From the NCBI GenBank assembly GCA_020635855.1, contig JACJYZ010000002.1, positions 1,488,001-1,552,000 on the forward strand: DNA of 64,000 nucleotides. Reading direction: 5' to 3'. Positions within the stretch are counted from its first letter, which is position 1; every line of letters begins with the position of its first letter. The notes beneath the pieces were generated by a model, which was not told where the DNA came from, ran no database searches, and saw nothing but the letters and a program-made list of their open reading frames with translations. A program made the position numbers and the translations under genes. This DNA is from Flavobacteriales bacterium (GTDB lineage Bacteria; Bacteroidota; Bacteroidia; JACJYZ01). This document shows positions 24,163 through 34,210 of the stretch, in pieces.

Positions 24163-26619
24163 CTATGATAGGGGAGCCTCATTCCCCTCGTCGTTTGATC
24201 TCTGTGAATTCAAAAACTGTTCCAAAGCCATTTCATCCGGTATCAATACCTGGCGGGCTTTGCTACCCTCGAAGGGGCCAATGATGCCTGCAGCCTCCAA
24301 TTGGTCGATGATCCGGCCGGCGCGGTTGTATCCCAGTTTCAGTCGTCTTTGGAGCAACGAAGCGCTGCCTTGCTGGTGAACCACCACGATGCGGGCGGCA
24401 TCCTCGAACATTGAATCGCGGTCATCCGGATTGAGGGTCCCTGAACCCTCAGCTGTTTCGTCAACGAATTCCGGTAGCAGGTGTGCATCTGCATATCCGC
24501 GTTGGTTTCCTATGAATTCGGTTACCCTTTCCACTTCCGGTGTATCCAGGAAGGCACATTGGATACGTATCACTTCGCTGCCGGTAGATAGCAGCAGATC
24601 ACCTCTTCCGATGAGCTGGTCGGCGCCTCCTGCATCCAGGATGGTTCTGGAATCAACCTTGGATGTTACACGGAATGCGATGCGTGAGGGAAAGTTGGCT
24701 TTGATGGTGCCAGTGATGATGTTCACCGATGGGCGTTGTGTGGCAATGATCAGGTGAATGCCAATGGCACGGGCGAGCTGTGCCAGGCGTGCGATGGGCG
24801 TTTCGATTTCCTTGCCCGCTGTCATAATCAGGTCGGCGAATTCATCAATAACCAGTACGATGTAGGGGAGGTAGCGGTGACCTTCATTGGGATTCAGTTT
24901 CCGGGCAACAAACTTGGCGTTGTATTCCTTGATGGTTCTGGCGCCCGCATTTTTGAGCAAGTCATACCGCTGGTCCATTTCAATGGTGAGCGACTTAACC
25001 GTGTTGATCACCTTGTTGGTGTCTGTGATGATCGGCTCTTCCGCATCCGGAAGTTTGGCCAGGAAATGGCGTTCGATGTGGCGGAACAATGTCAATTCCA
25101 CCTTTTTGGGATCCACCAATACGAACTTTACCTGGGAGGGATGCTTCTTGTAAAGCAGGGACACGAGCATGGCGTTTAGTCCGACCGACTTACCCTGCCC
25201 GGTTGCACCTGCCACAAGCACGTGCGGCATTTTGGTCAGATCGGCGATGTAGATTTCGTTGGAAATGGTACGTCCCAATACCATGGGAAGATCCATCTTG
25301 GTATGCTGGAACTTCTCCGATTCAATCAGGGACCGCATGGAAACGATCTGCGGATTTTGGTTGGGCACTTCGATTCCGATGGTACCGCGACCGGGTATGG
25401 GGGCGATGATACGGATACCCAGTGCCGAAAGGCTCAAAGCGATGTCATCTTCGAGGTTCTTGATCTTGGAAATGCGTACGCCGGCTTCCGGGATGATTTC
25501 GTAAAGCGTAACCGTGGGGCCTATCGTGGCTTTGATCTTCGCTATTTTGATGTTGTAGTTCCCGAGTGTATCAACGATCCGGTTTTTGTTTGCTTCCAGT
25601 TCGTCTTTGTTTACCTGGATCACACCTTCGCCGTGTTCTTCCAGCAAATCTGCAGGGGGGAACTTATAGCTGGAGAGTTCCAGTGTTGGATCGTACTCAG
25701 CCATGGGAGGTCCTTCGGTGGTGTCGGCTTCCGGTGCTTCTTGCTCGGTTTCACCAGCGGGTTGTTCTTCTATGGAGAAATCAATTCCGTCATCACCGGT
25801 AGGTTCGGGTTCTTCCGGTTCTTCGGGCATCACCGGCGCAAGGTCCAGCTCTTCCGGTTCGGCCGGTGGTTCTTCTTCGGGCAGGGGTGATTCTTCTTCC
25901 GGTTCAGCAGGAGCGGCCTTAACGGTATTAAGCGCATCAGGTATATCTTCCGGTTCTTCCTCTTCTGATTCCGGCTCTTCCGGTTTCTTACCGGAGGGAA
26001 GCGCAGGTAATTTCAGGGAGATATTAAATGCGGCTACCAGGAAGGTCAGCATGATGAATGCAAGGGCCAGGTAACTTCCAAACACGCCTATAAAGCTTTG
26101 CAGCCACCCGGCGATGAAGTACCCGAAGCCGCCTCCCATGAACAGGTAACGGGTTTGGAAAATAGCGCCGAAGAAAACCGAACACCAAATCATGAAGAAC
26201 AAGGTGTAGGTGAAGGTTTTTTTGAAGGGAAGGAACTGTACCTTGAATAAAGAGCGAAGCCCCATCAGCAGGAACAGGAAAATGAAACCGAACGATGCAA
26301 TGCCGAACCATTGATGTATCAGGATATGGGAAAGCAGCGCGCCCAGGGAGCCTCCGTTGTTATCAATCTGTGCATCCCTACTGGACAACAGGTCGCTCCA
26401 TGATGAGGATATCTTGTCCTGGTCGTTTTCCCAGGTAAACAAAAAGCTCGACATGGAAATCAGGAGAATCACGGAGGTAAGCAGGCAGGTGAGGCCGAAG
26501 ATTTTTCGTACCCTTTCATCTACGGTGAATCGCCTGAAGCCTTGGACGGCACGACGGATGCGTCCGGGTTTGCGCTCCTTCTTCTGATCTTTGTCCTTGA
26601 ACCGGTTTCCTTTGGCCAT
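24163..26619 (-). CDS. ftsK: DNA translocase FtsK/SpoIIIE
   Basis: 818 residues. Four to five transmembrane helices fill residues 35-200. A Pro/Glu-rich linker (about 205-315, many EEPEE and EEPPAEPEE words) follows. The motor has an alpha domain (LLEEHGEGVIQVNKDELEANK), the beta RecA-like domain with Walker A GATGQGKSVG (about 471-480), Walker B VLVIDEFADLI and the arginine-rich QLARAIGIHLIIATQRPS. The C-terminal gamma winged helix (LQRRLKLGYNRAGRIIDQLE) reads polar chromosome sequences. It pumps DNA at the septum and assists XerCD resolution of dimers. The gene is intact and lies upstream of lolA. Confidence 0.96.
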   Translation of the reverse strand: MAKGNRFKDKDQKKERKPGRIRRAVQGFRRFTVDERVRKIFGLTCLLTSVILLISMSSFLFTWENDQDKISSSWSDLLSSRDAQIDNNGGSLGALLSHILIHQWFGIASFGFIFLFLLMGLRSLFKVQFLPFKKTFTYTLFFMIWCSVFFGAIFQTRYLFMGGGFGYFIAGWLQSFIGVFGSYLALAFIMLTFLVAAFNISLKLPALPSGKKPEEPESEEEEPEDIPDALNTVKAAPAEPEEESPLPEEEPPAEPEELDLAPVMPEEPEEPEPTGDDGIDFSIEEQPAGETEQEAPEADTTEGPPMAEYDPTLELSSYKFPPADLLEEHGEGVIQVNKDELEANKNRIVDTLGNYNIKIAKIKATIGPTVTLYEIIPEAGVRISKIKNLEDDIALSLSALGIRIIAPIPGRGTIGIEVPNQNPQIVSMRSLIESEKFQHTKMDLPMVLGRTISNEIYIADLTKMPHVLVAGATGQGKSVGLNAMLVSLLYKKHPSQVKFVLVDPKKVELTLFRHIERHFLAKLPDAEEPIITDTNKVINTVKSLTIEMDQRYDLLKNAGARTIKEYNAKFVARKLNPNEGHRYLPYIVLVIDEFADLIMTAGKEIETPIARLAQLARAIGIHLIIATQRPSVNIITGTIKANFPSRIAFRVTSKVDSRTILDAGGADQLIGRGDLLLSTGSEVIRIQCAFLDTPEVERVTEFIGNQRGYADAHLLPEFVDETAEGSGTLNPDDRDSMFEDAARIVVVHQQGSASLLQRRLKLGYNRAGRIIDQLEAAGIIGPFEGSKARQVLIPDEMALEQFLNSQRSNDEGNEAPLS

Positions 26620-26722
26620 TATCTATGCAGCTCAAATAAACCTGAAAATTAGGGGATTTTTATCCCCGGCCGGAACCGGAGATGCTTAATTTATCAACAT
26701 GTAGAGGTGGATGAAGATTGTG

Positions 26723-27451
26723 TCAGAAGTTCTGAAAAGCTTCCGAAAGGTCAGCCATCTTTTTCTGGATCACGTCCAGTGGCACCATTTTGTAATCGTC
26801 AGGTATTTCAAAAACATCGTCGGGTACGGATGTTTTCAGGACTTTTTTCGCCTCGAAGTGCATCAGGATGTCATTCTGCAGCATGTCATATTCCATCAGA
26901 AATCCTGGAATTGTAGGGTAGGGCAAGGTCCAACTGGCATTGTCCACATTGATCTCGTTGGTGTAGTATAGGGCGGCATCATCCATGGACCCATTCTGGA
27001 AACGCGCGGTTGCACGCTTGCATTTGTACCCGGCGATCGTCTTGGTGTCATTCTCCATGGATATCTGGATTTCACCCATGTGTTGGTGAAGCATCCTGAT
27101 ATCGCTGCCACTTAGTGTGCTGGACAACCGGTCTTCAAACATCCTGAACAGCACGTACATTTCATCATCCTCAGGAATGCCTATGAAAGATGTGCGCATG
27201 ATGCCCATCGACTTCATTTCCGTGGATGTCTTATTGTCTTTGAAATATACCTTGAGAGAAGTGGGCAGCAGGTTGCTCAAGGGGTGGTCTTTGCTGAGAT
27301 TCGGGTAGCTGATCTCATACTCCACGACTCCTTCGGTTAGCCCGCTTTCGGAAGTGCCCTTGTTGCCACATCCCTGGGAAATCAGCAATGCTGCAAAAAA
27401 CAGCAGTCGGAAAGGGTTAAGCAAAATGTTACGGCACTTATCGGACAGCAT
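26723..27451 (-). CDS. Lipoprotein of unknown function (DUF4412-like)
   Basis: 242 residues. A lipoprotein signal places lipidated Cys28 in LLISQGCGNKG. The mature protein is beta-rich: GVVEYEISYPNL at the start, then paired strands with a conserved TIAGYKCKRATAR turn and ALYYTNEINVDNA. This resembles the DUF4412 / GLPGLI-like periplasmic beta-sandwich proteins that are frequent in Bacteroidota and share the IAGYKCKKA turn. No catalytic residues stand out. It lies 75 nt downstream of the arginine decarboxylase gene, with a hairpin between them. The family assignment is tentative. Confidence 0.6.
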   Translation of the reverse strand: MLSDKCRNILLNPFRLLFFAALLISQGCGNKGTSESGLTEGVVEYEISYPNLSKDHPLSNLLPTSLKVYFKDNKTSTEMKSMGIMRTSFIGIPEDDEMYVLFRMFEDRLSSTLSGSDIRMLHQHMGEIQISMENDTKTIAGYKCKRATARFQNGSMDDAALYYTNEINVDNASWTLPYPTIPGFLMEYDMLQNDILMHFEAKKVLKTSVPDDVFEIPDDYKMVPLDVIQKKMADLSEAFQNF

Positions 27452-27487
27452 GAAGGGGAATGCACTTTGTGTTTAACACCTGGATTC

Positions 27488-27524
27488 TATATTCCAATGC
27501 CGCAATATAAGCATTTGGAATATA
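27488..27524. repeat. Inverted repeat (hairpin) after the arginine decarboxylase gene
   Basis: TATATTCCAATGC (27488-27500) and GCATTTGGAATATA (27511-27524) pair over 13 bp with one bulge around a 10-nt loop. It starts 3 nt past the decarboxylase stop on the minus strand and has no T-run, so it may be a 3' stabiliser, a weak terminator or an operator-like palindrome. Confidence 0.7.
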
Positions 27525-27526
27525 CC

Positions 27527-28918
27527 TTAATACCCCAAATGATGCAACATGGTTTCGGGCTGTTGTTCCTTGGAGAATCTTTCGGTTGTGATTTTGCCGT
27601 TTTCATCTTTACGGATCACTACGTGCTGAGGGGCAGGGATCAGGCAATGCTGGATTCCACCATAGCCACCCAGCGATTCCTGGTAAGCCCCGGTATGGAA
27701 AAAGCCGATATAAAGGGTTTCACCTTCACCGGTTTTGGGCATGAACACCTGGTTGTTGTGCGATTCGGAGTCGTAGTAATCAAGGCTATCGCACGTGAGT
27801 CCACCTATGTTTACACTCCTGTATTCATTGCCCCACTGGTTGACGGGCAGTAAAATAAACCGCTGGTTGATACCCCAGGTGTCTGGCAGGGTGGTGATCA
27901 GTGAACTGTCAATCATGTACCACATCTCCCGGTCGTTCTGTTGCTTTTGATCCAGCACAGCGTAAATCGCCGCTCCGGATTCACCTACAGTGAAAGACCC
28001 AAATTCGGAGTACAAATTGGGTACGTCAATGTTCAGTTCATCACAACGTTGTTTGATCTGCGTGACGATTTCCTCGGCCATGTAAGCGTAATCGTATTCG
28101 AAATTGAGGGATGTTTTAATCGGGAAACCTCCGCCGATGCTCAGGGAATCAAGGGACGGACAGATCTTCCTCAGGTCGCAGTAGACATTGATGCACTTCC
28201 GGAGTTCATTCCAGTAGTAACTGTTGTCCTTGATGCCGGTGTTGATATGGAAGTTGAGCATCTTCAACTCAAATCTGCTGTCGCCCGCTATGTTGCTCTG
28301 GTAAAAGTTAATGATGTCCGTGTACCGGATGCCCAACCGTGATGTATAGAACGCAAATGTCGGCTCTTCTTCGCATGCGATCCGGATGCCCAACTTGCAC
28401 TTGCCTGTGATGTTTTCCTGGTAATATTTCAGTTCACTCATGTTGTCGAGTGAAGGCACCACATTCTGAAATCCTTCATTGATCAGTTCACATATCCATT
28501 GCTTATAGAGGTCACGCTTGTAACCGTTACAATTGATGAATGTGTCTTTGCTGATGGCACCGCGTTCGGCGAGCTTCCGGATGATCTGGATGTCGTAAGC
28601 GGATGAAGTTTCGAGGTGAACACCGTGTTTTAGCGCCTCCTCTATGATAAAGGAAAAATGCGAACTCTTGGTGCAATATGTATACGTATAGTTACCTTTG
28701 TAACCCGTTTTTTGAAAGGCTTGTTGGAAATACCCCCTGGCTTTGCTGATCTGGGATCCGATCTTTGGTAGATAGGTAATCTTAAGTGGTGTTCCGTACT
28801 CCTTAATGATGTCCATTAATCGGATGCCGTTAAACAGCAATTCATCATTTTCTACCCTGAACTCTTCCTGTGGAAATTCGAAGGTCTGCTCGATCAGGTC
28901 CAGATAACGGTTCTTCAT
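27527..28918 (-). CDS. speA: Arginine decarboxylase (fold III, PLP-dependent)
   Basis: 463 residues, the short form usual in Bacteroidota. The N-terminal alanine-racemase-like barrel carries the PLP lysine K84 in YTYCTKSSHF, followed by HLETSSAYDIQIIRKL, FINCNGYKR and SLSIGGGFP (phosphate-binding glycines). The C-terminal beta domain has LYSEFGSF. Decarboxylation of arginine gives agmatine for polyamine synthesis. It is divergent from an arginase-type gene whose enzyme would compete for the same substrate. The symbol follows the established naming of such homologues; a related decarboxylase specificity (e.g. diaminopimelate) is unlikely from the overall match. Confidence 0.82.
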   Translation of the reverse strand: MKNRYLDLIEQTFEFPQEEFRVENDELLFNGIRLMDIIKEYGTPLKITYLPKIGSQISKARGYFQQAFQKTGYKGNYTYTYCTKSSHFSFIIEEALKHGVHLETSSAYDIQIIRKLAERGAISKDTFINCNGYKRDLYKQWICELINEGFQNVVPSLDNMSELKYYQENITGKCKLGIRIACEEEPTFAFYTSRLGIRYTDIINFYQSNIAGDSRFELKMLNFHINTGIKDNSYYWNELRKCINVYCDLRKICPSLDSLSIGGGFPIKTSLNFEYDYAYMAEEIVTQIKQRCDELNIDVPNLYSEFGSFTVGESGAAIYAVLDQKQQNDREMWYMIDSSLITTLPDTWGINQRFILLPVNQWGNEYRSVNIGGLTCDSLDYYDSESHNNQVFMPKTGEGETLYIGFFHTGAYQESLGGYGGIQHCLIPAPQHVVIRKDENGKITTERFSKEQQPETMLHHLGY

Positions 28919-29079
28919 GGCCAGCTTGCTGAGATTTTTTCAGTTCTTTGCAACTGCCTGCCGCATGGTTTGCATAGGCCGAACAGTTGCTTTGAGGTTT
29001 TATGTTTATGACTTCCTTTCATATCAAGGGCGGTAAAGGTAAAAATTTGGTACAATTGCAATCGAAAAAAAATAATGTA

Positions 29080-30033
29080 ATGACGGACACAGGTTTGACA
29101 TTGGTTCGTGTCCAGGCTGACTTGGGTGCCGGAAAGAAAGGAGCAGCACAAGGTGCTGCAGCCCTTCTGGAGGCCGCAAGAAGCAGTCATGTGAACACGG
29201 TCCTTGCCTTGCCCCAGGTTGAGATTCCATTGATAGCATCCGACGATCCTCCGCCGGATCAAACGCCATTTTCCAAACACATCGATGTGTTGCTTGGCTA
29301 CCAGCGAAAGGTGGCCGAGCAAATAACCGGTCTGCTTCACACCGGGCAGTTGCCCATTGTGATCAGCGGAGATCATAGCAGCGCTGCCGGTGTTATTGCC
29401 GGATTGAAAGCTGCTCATCCCGGGGAGCGGCTCGGTGTGATCTGGATCGATGCCCATGCCGATATGCATTCGCCCTATACCACACCTTCCGGCAACCTGC
29501 ACGGAATGCCGTTGGCTGCTTCCCTGGGTGAAGACAACCTCGCCTGCGCCATCCGTCAGCCGGATGAACATACTATACAGCAATGGAATGCCATGAAGAA
29601 CATGGCGTCTGTTGCCCCCAAGATCCTGGGAGACGACTTGTGCTTCATCGGTGTGAGGAGTACCGAAAAAGCAGAAGATGTGCTCATCAAACAGCACAGA
29701 ATCCGCAATTATACGGTGAATGAAGTTCGCTCCAAAGGTGTACCCGAAATCGCTGAGGAAGTGCTGAAGCAATTGGCACACTGTACCCGGATATTTGTTT
29801 CGTTTGATGTGGATTGCATGGATCCTTCCGTATCCAGCGCAACCGGTACACCGGTGGAAAACGGATTTTTTCTGGAAGAAGCCCGTGAGTTGGTCCGCAC
29901 ACTGCTTGCATCCCCTTCGATATGCTGCTTCGAAATCACCGAGATCAACCCGACCCTGGAAGCAGGTGATCAAATGGCACGTGCCGCTCTCGATGTACTC
30001 AAAGCCGGAATGGAAAGCCTTACCCACGCCTGA
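29080..30033 (+). CDS. Arginase-type ureohydrolase
   Basis: 317 residues from ATG 29080; a longer frame from 29002 has a non-conserved N-terminus. The binuclear manganese site is complete: H99 in SGDHSSAAG, D125/H127/D129 in DAHADMHSP, and D243/D245 in FDVDCMDPS. The substrate loop S137-G-N139-L-H141-G, and TGTPVENG near 255-262, match arginases (arginine to ornithine plus urea) rather than agmatinases. It is divergent from the arginine decarboxylase gene and 2 nt upstream of argS, so three arginine-using enzymes cluster here. Formimidoylglutamase or agmatinase activity cannot be fully excluded. Confidence 0.85.
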   Translation: MTDTGLTLVRVQADLGAGKKGAAQGAAALLEAARSSHVNTVLALPQVEIPLIASDDPPPDQTPFSKHIDVLLGYQRKVAEQITGLLHTGQLPIVISGDHSSAAGVIAGLKAAHPGERLGVIWIDAHADMHSPYTTPSGNLHGMPLAASLGEDNLACAIRQPDEHTIQQWNAMKNMASVAPKILGDDLCFIGVRSTEKAEDVLIKQHRIRNYTVNEVRSKGVPEIAEEVLKQLAHCTRIFVSFDVDCMDPSVSSATGTPVENGFFLEEARELVRTLLASPSICCFEITEINPTLEAGDQMARAALDVLKAGMESLTHA

Positions 30034-30035
30034 AT

Positions 30036-31808
30036 ATGACCCTGATAAATAAGATCACCGAGGCTTTTGCCTCATGCTATGGAAAGGAGATCCCTTCCGC
30101 ATCCGTTCAATTGCAACCCACCCGCTCCGAATTCGAAGGGGATGTTACCCTCGTGGTTTTTCCACTGCTGAAGTTCTCAGGAAAGAAACCCGAAGATACC
30201 GCAGCCGATGTGGGGCAGTTCTTACTGGAACAAGCACCGGAGGTGGAGCGGTTCAATGTGGTCAAAGGGTTCCTGAACCTGGTGCTGGCGGATCAACATT
30301 GGTCCGATGCCATGCAAAAATTGCAAAGCGAAGATTGGTGGCGCCCTGCATCTTCCGGACTGCACATGATGGTGGAATATTCATCTCCCAATACCAATAA
30401 GCCCTTACACCTTGGGCACATCCGCAACAACCTCCTCGGATGGTCCGTGGCTGAGATCCTCAAAGCATGCGGCCACCAGGTGACCAAAGTGAACCTGGTC
30501 AACGACCGTGGCATTCATATCTGCAAGTCGATGCTGGCCTGGCAAAAATGGGGCAACAGTGAAACACCCGCATCCTCGCACATGAAAGGAGATGCATTGG
30601 TGGGAAAGTACTACGTGCTGTTTGACCAGAAACTCAAAGAACAAATCAGGGAGCGGATGGAGTCCGGCATGGATAAAGAAACGGCGGAGAATGAAGCGCC
30701 TTTGATGGAGGAGGCGCGTGACATGTTGCGCGATTGGGAAGCTGACGTGCCTGAGGTGAGAAAGCTTTGGGAAACGATGAATGCATGGGTGTATGCAGGT
30801 TTTGAAAGTACGTACCGACGCCTGGGGGTTGATTTCAATGAAACGTACTACGAGTCAAAAACCTACCTGTTGGGTAAAGCAAAGGTTGAAGAAGCCCTGC
30901 AAAAAGGCGTGCTCTATCGCAAGGAGGATGGGTCGGTATGGATCGACCTGGAACAGGATGGCCTGGATCAGAAACTGCTCCTCCGTTCGGATGGAACTTC
31001 GGTTTACATGACCCAGGATATAGGTACTGCTATTCAGCGTTTTGAGAGCCATCACCTCGACCGTCACATCTATGTGGTGGGCAACGAGCAGGACTACCAC
31101 TTCAAAGCCCTTGCGTTGATCCTGAAACGCATGGGGTATCAATGGGCCGATCACATCCATCACCTCTCATATGGTATGGTAGACCTGCCCTCAGGTAAAA
31201 TGAAGTCGCGGGAAGGTACCGTGGTGGATGCCGATGACCTGATGAGTGAGGTGGTGGATGCGGCACGTGTAAAAACAGAGGAGTTGGGGAAATTGGAAGG
31301 CCTGGACGCCTCTGAAGCGGAAACTTTGTATGAAACCATCGGCCTGGGTGCGTTGAAATATTTCATCCTGAAGGTGGATCCCCGCAAGCGAATGTTGTTC
31401 AATCCCGAGGAGTCGATCGAGATTAACGGCAATACCGGACCTTTCATCCAATACACCCACGCACGCATTTCATCGGTGTTGCGAAAAGCAGAGGAGTTGG
31501 GTATGAAATCTTGGGGGAGCAGCGATCCGGCCCCCTCTCTGCATCCGGGCGAGCGCGGATTGATCAAGGTGTTGTTGCGTTTCCCCGAGGTGCTTCAGGA
31601 TGCCGGCGCACAGCTGAGCCCAGCCCTGATGGCCAATTACAGCTACGAGCTTGCCAAGGAGTATAACCAGTTCTATCACGATTGCCCGGTCATTAAAGCT
31701 GAAGATCCTTCCGTGGCAGCATGGCGACTGGCGTTGTCGGCTGTGGTGCAACGAACCATCAGGGATGCCATGGGCTTGCTGGGTATCCATGTGCCCGAAA
31801 GAATGTAG
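30036..31808 (+). CDS. argS: Arginyl-tRNA synthetase
   Basis: 590 residues, class Ia. The N-terminal additional domain (about 1-105) binds the tRNA elbow. The HIGH-type motif is H125-L-G-H-I-R130 after SSPNTNKPL. The KMSKS position is taken by GKMKSREG (about 385-392), as is usual for ArgRS. The C-terminal DALR anticodon-binding domain (about 470-590) ends HVPERM. It charges tRNA-Arg in the cytoplasm. The start is 2 nt after the stop of the arginase-type gene, so the two are cotranscribed; this couples arginine degradation and use. Confidence 0.96.
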   Translation: MTLINKITEAFASCYGKEIPSASVQLQPTRSEFEGDVTLVVFPLLKFSGKKPEDTAADVGQFLLEQAPEVERFNVVKGFLNLVLADQHWSDAMQKLQSEDWWRPASSGLHMMVEYSSPNTNKPLHLGHIRNNLLGWSVAEILKACGHQVTKVNLVNDRGIHICKSMLAWQKWGNSETPASSHMKGDALVGKYYVLFDQKLKEQIRERMESGMDKETAENEAPLMEEARDMLRDWEADVPEVRKLWETMNAWVYAGFESTYRRLGVDFNETYYESKTYLLGKAKVEEALQKGVLYRKEDGSVWIDLEQDGLDQKLLLRSDGTSVYMTQDIGTAIQRFESHHLDRHIYVVGNEQDYHFKALALILKRMGYQWADHIHHLSYGMVDLPSGKMKSREGTVVDADDLMSEVVDAARVKTEELGKLEGLDASEAETLYETIGLGALKYFILKVDPRKRMLFNPEESIEINGNTGPFIQYTHARISSVLRKAEELGMKSWGSSDPAPSLHPGERGLIKVLLRFPEVLQDAGAQLSPALMANYSYELAKEYNQFYHDCPVIKAEDPSVAAWRLALSAVVQRTIRDAMGLLGIHVPERM

Positions 31809-31828
31809 GGACGAGCCGCTCGTATGAT

Positions 31829-31836
31829 TATATTTG
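31829..31836 (+). promoter_or_regulatory. -7 element TATATTTG for ffh
   Basis: An exact TAnnTTTG match 20 nt before the ffh start. It indicates that ffh has its own promoter rather than depending on argS. Confidence 0.55.
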
Positions 31837-31856
31837 TGGAGTAATTCGAAATCAAG

Positions 31857-33185
31857 ATGTTTGAAAATTTATCGGATAAATTAGAAAAAGCGTTCAAGCT
31901 GCTGAAAGGACAGGGGCAGGTCACCGACATCAATGTGGCTGAAACCCTGAAAGAAGTGAGGCGGGCGTTGCTGGATGCCGATGTCAACTTTAAAATAGCC
32001 AAGGAATTTTCGGAAACGGTCAAGGAGAAAGCGATCGGACAACAGGTATTGACTTCTGTTTCTCCGGGCCAGCTGTTGGTGAAAATCACCCATGATGAAT
32101 TGGCCGACCTGATGGGGGGTGACCAGACCGACATCAACCTTCAGGGCAGCCCTGCGGTAATCCTGATTGCAGGACTCCAGGGGTCCGGTAAAACCACTTT
32201 CTCCGCCAAGCTGGCACGTTACCTGAAAACCAAAAAAGGAAAAATGCCTTTGCTGGCTGCTTGTGACATCTATCGCCCGGCGGCCATCAACCAGTTGCAG
32301 GTACTCGGTGAGCAGGTAGGTGTGGAAGTGTACACGGAAGAAGGCAACCAGGATGCAGTTAAGATCGCACGGAATGCCATCACACATGCCAAATCCAAAG
32401 GCTGCAATGTGGTAATCGTGGATACTGCCGGCCGCCTTGCCATCGATGAAGAAATGATGAAGGAGATCGCTGCCGTGAAGGATGCGATCAAGCCGTCTGA
32501 GATCCTCTTCGTGGTGGATTCCATGACCGGTCAGGATGCCGTCAATACAGCTAAGGCTTTCAACGACCGCCTCGATTTCAACGGTGTGGTGCTGACCAAG
32601 CTCGACGGTGATACCCGTGGTGGCGCCGCCCTGTCTATCCGCTACGTGGTTCGCAAACCCATTAAGTTCGTTAGCACCGGTGAGAAGATGGATGCAATGG
32701 ACGTGTTCTATCCCTCAAGGATGGCCGACCGCATCCTCGGCATGGGCGACATCGTGTCCCTCGTCGAGAAAGCCCAGGAGCAGTTCGATGAAGCGGAAGC
32801 CAAGAAGCTGCAGAAGAAGATCGCCAAGGATCAGTTCGACCTGAACGATTTTCTCGACCAGATTCAACAGGTGAAGAAGATGGGGAACGTGAAAGACCTC
32901 ATGGGGATGATTCCAGGCGTGGGCAAAGCTGTGAAAGACCTCGATATTGATGACGATGCCTTCAAAAGCGTGGAAGCCATTATCCAATCCATGACGCCCC
33001 GTGAGCGGAAAGATCCTTCGATCCTGAACGGAAGCCGCCGTGACCGCGTGGCCAAGGGCAGCGGAACGAGCATTCAGGAAGTGAACCGGTTGCTGAAACA
33101 GTTCACCGAAATGCGCAAGGTCATGAAGATGATGTCCAACAAGTCGCAAATGGCCCGGATGATGGCCCGTATGCCCAAACGTTAA
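31857..33185 (+). CDS. ffh: Signal recognition particle protein Ffh
   Basis: 442 residues with the complete SRP54 order. The N domain (about 1-85, [16 protein letters not shown] at the start) is followed by the G domain with P-loop GLQGSGKTT (106-114), [11 protein letters not shown] and [10 protein letters not shown]. The methionine-rich M domain (about 310-442, ending [11 protein letters not shown]) binds 4.5S RNA and signal sequences. With FtsY it targets nascent membrane proteins to SecYEG. It is preceded by its own -7 element and followed after 5 nt by folD. Confidence 0.97.
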   Translation: MFENLSDKLEKAFKLLKGQGQVTDINVAETLKEVRRALLDADVNFKIAKEFSETVKEKAIGQQVLTSVSPGQLLVKITHDELADLMGGDQTDINLQGSPAVILIAGLQGSGKTTFSAKLARYLKTKKGKMPLLAACDIYRPAAINQLQVLGEQVGVEVYTEEGNQDAVKIARNAITHAKSKGCNVVIVDTAGRLAIDEEMMKEIAAVKDAIKPSEILFVVDSMTGQDAVNTAKAFNDRLDFNGVVLTKLDGDTRGGAALSIRYVVRKPIKFVSTGEKMDAMDVFYPSRMADRILGMGDIVSLVEKAQEQFDEAEAKKLQKKIAKDQFDLNDFLDQIQQVKKMGNVKDLMGMIPGVGKAVKDLDIDDDAFKSVEAIIQSMTPRERKDPSILNGSRRDRVAKGSGTSIQEVNRLLKQFTEMRKVMKMMSNKSQMARMMARMPKR

Positions 33186-33190
33186 TTTTC

Positions 33191-34144
33191 ATGACGGGGG
33201 CTTCACACAGCAAAACAAACGATATGCAAACCACCATGCACACCATGCGAGAAGCCTCAACACAAATGATAGACGGGAAAGTAACTGCGGCCGCCGTACG
33301 TGAAGAACTGGCTGAGGCGGTTGCCAGGATCAAGCAGGAAGGCGGAAAGATACCGCACCTGGCCGCCATCCTGGTGGGCCACGACGGTGCGAGCGAAACA
33401 TATGTGGCGGGCAAAGTGAAGGCATGTCAGAAGGTGGGCTTCAATTCCACCCTGATACGCCTGGATGATACTGTTACCGAAGAGGCGCTTCTTGCTGAGG
33501 TACACAAACTGAACAACGATCCTGACATTGACGGGTTCATTGTGCAATTGCCCCTTCCCAAACATATCAACGAACAAAAGGTGACCGAGGCCATCCTGCC
33601 TTCCAAAGATGTGGATGGCTTTCATCCCATGAACCTGGGTCGGTTGGTGCTCGGACTTCCATGCTATGTGTCGGCAACGCCCAACGGTATCATGCAACTC
33701 ATCAAACGCTACGGCATCGAAACATCAGGCAAACATGCCGTGGTGATCGGCCGCAGCCACATCGTGGGACGACCCATGAGCATCTTATTATCACAGAATG
33801 CCGCCCATGGAAATTGTACGGTGACCCTGTGTCACAGTCGTACCCAAAACTTGCCGGAACTTTGCCGCCAGGCCGATATCATTGTGGCTGCACTGGGCAA
33901 GCCGGGTTTCCTCACAGCCGACATGGTGAAAGAAGGAGCAGTTGTAATTGATGTGGGAATCACCCGGGTGCCGGACGCAAATTCACCCAAAGGTTATGTG
34001 ATCCGGGGAGATGTGGCCTTTGACGAAGTTGCCCCCAAATGTGCTTTTATTTCTCCCGTTCCAGGGGGCGTAGGTCCCATGACCATCGCATCCCTTCTTC
34101 AGAACACACTGCTTGCGGCACAAAAGTTGATTTATGGCCGATAG
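33191..34144 (+). CDS. folD: Bifunctional methylenetetrahydrofolate dehydrogenase/cyclohydrolase
   Basis: Up to 317 residues. FolD interconverts 5,10-methylene-, methenyl- and 10-formyl-THF, using NADP. The active-site segment [16 protein letters not shown] holds the essential Tyr and Lys. [12 protein letters not shown] and the NADP motif [13 protein letters not shown] follow, then [10 protein letters not shown] near the end. Family alignment suggests that the conserved protein begins near MIDGKVTAA, so ATG 33248 or 33269 is more likely than the first ATG at 33191; the outer bound is given here. It follows ffh by 5 nt, so cotranscription is likely. Confidence 0.94.
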   Translation: MTGASHSKTNDMQTTMHTMREASTQMIDGKVTAAAVREELAEAVARIKQEGGKIPHLAAILVGHDGASETYVAGKVKACQKVGFNSTLIRLDDTVTEEALLAEVHKLNNDPDIDGFIVQLPLPKHINEQKVTEAILPSKDVDGFHPMNLGRLVLGLPCYVSATPNGIMQLIKRYGIETSGKHAVVIGRSHIVGRPMSILLSQNAAHGNCTVTLCHSRTQNLPELCRQADIIVAALGKPGFLTADMVKEGAVVIDVGITRVPDANSPKGYVIRGDVAFDEVAPKCAFISPVPGGVGPMTIASLLQNTLLAAQKLIYGR

Positions 34145-34155
34145 CAGGCAATCAG

Positions 34156-34163
34156 TATATTTG
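34156..34163 (+). promoter_or_regulatory. -7 element TATATTTG for the OmpA/PD40 gene
   Basis: An exact TAnnTTTG match, with TTTA at 34131-34134 and a 21-nt spacer. The start codon is 48 nt downstream, leaving a leader of about 40 nt. Confidence 0.55.
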
Positions 34164-34210
34164 TTTAAGACCAATAATTAAATTTCCGCTAACGTTTGAA
34201 TCAAGTGGGG

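Noticed and set aside
28915..30027. 370-codon open frame antisense to the arginase gene
   Set aside because: The composition is shadow-like, rich in His, Cys and Arg, with no recognisable domain; the plus strand encodes a complete ureohydrolase.
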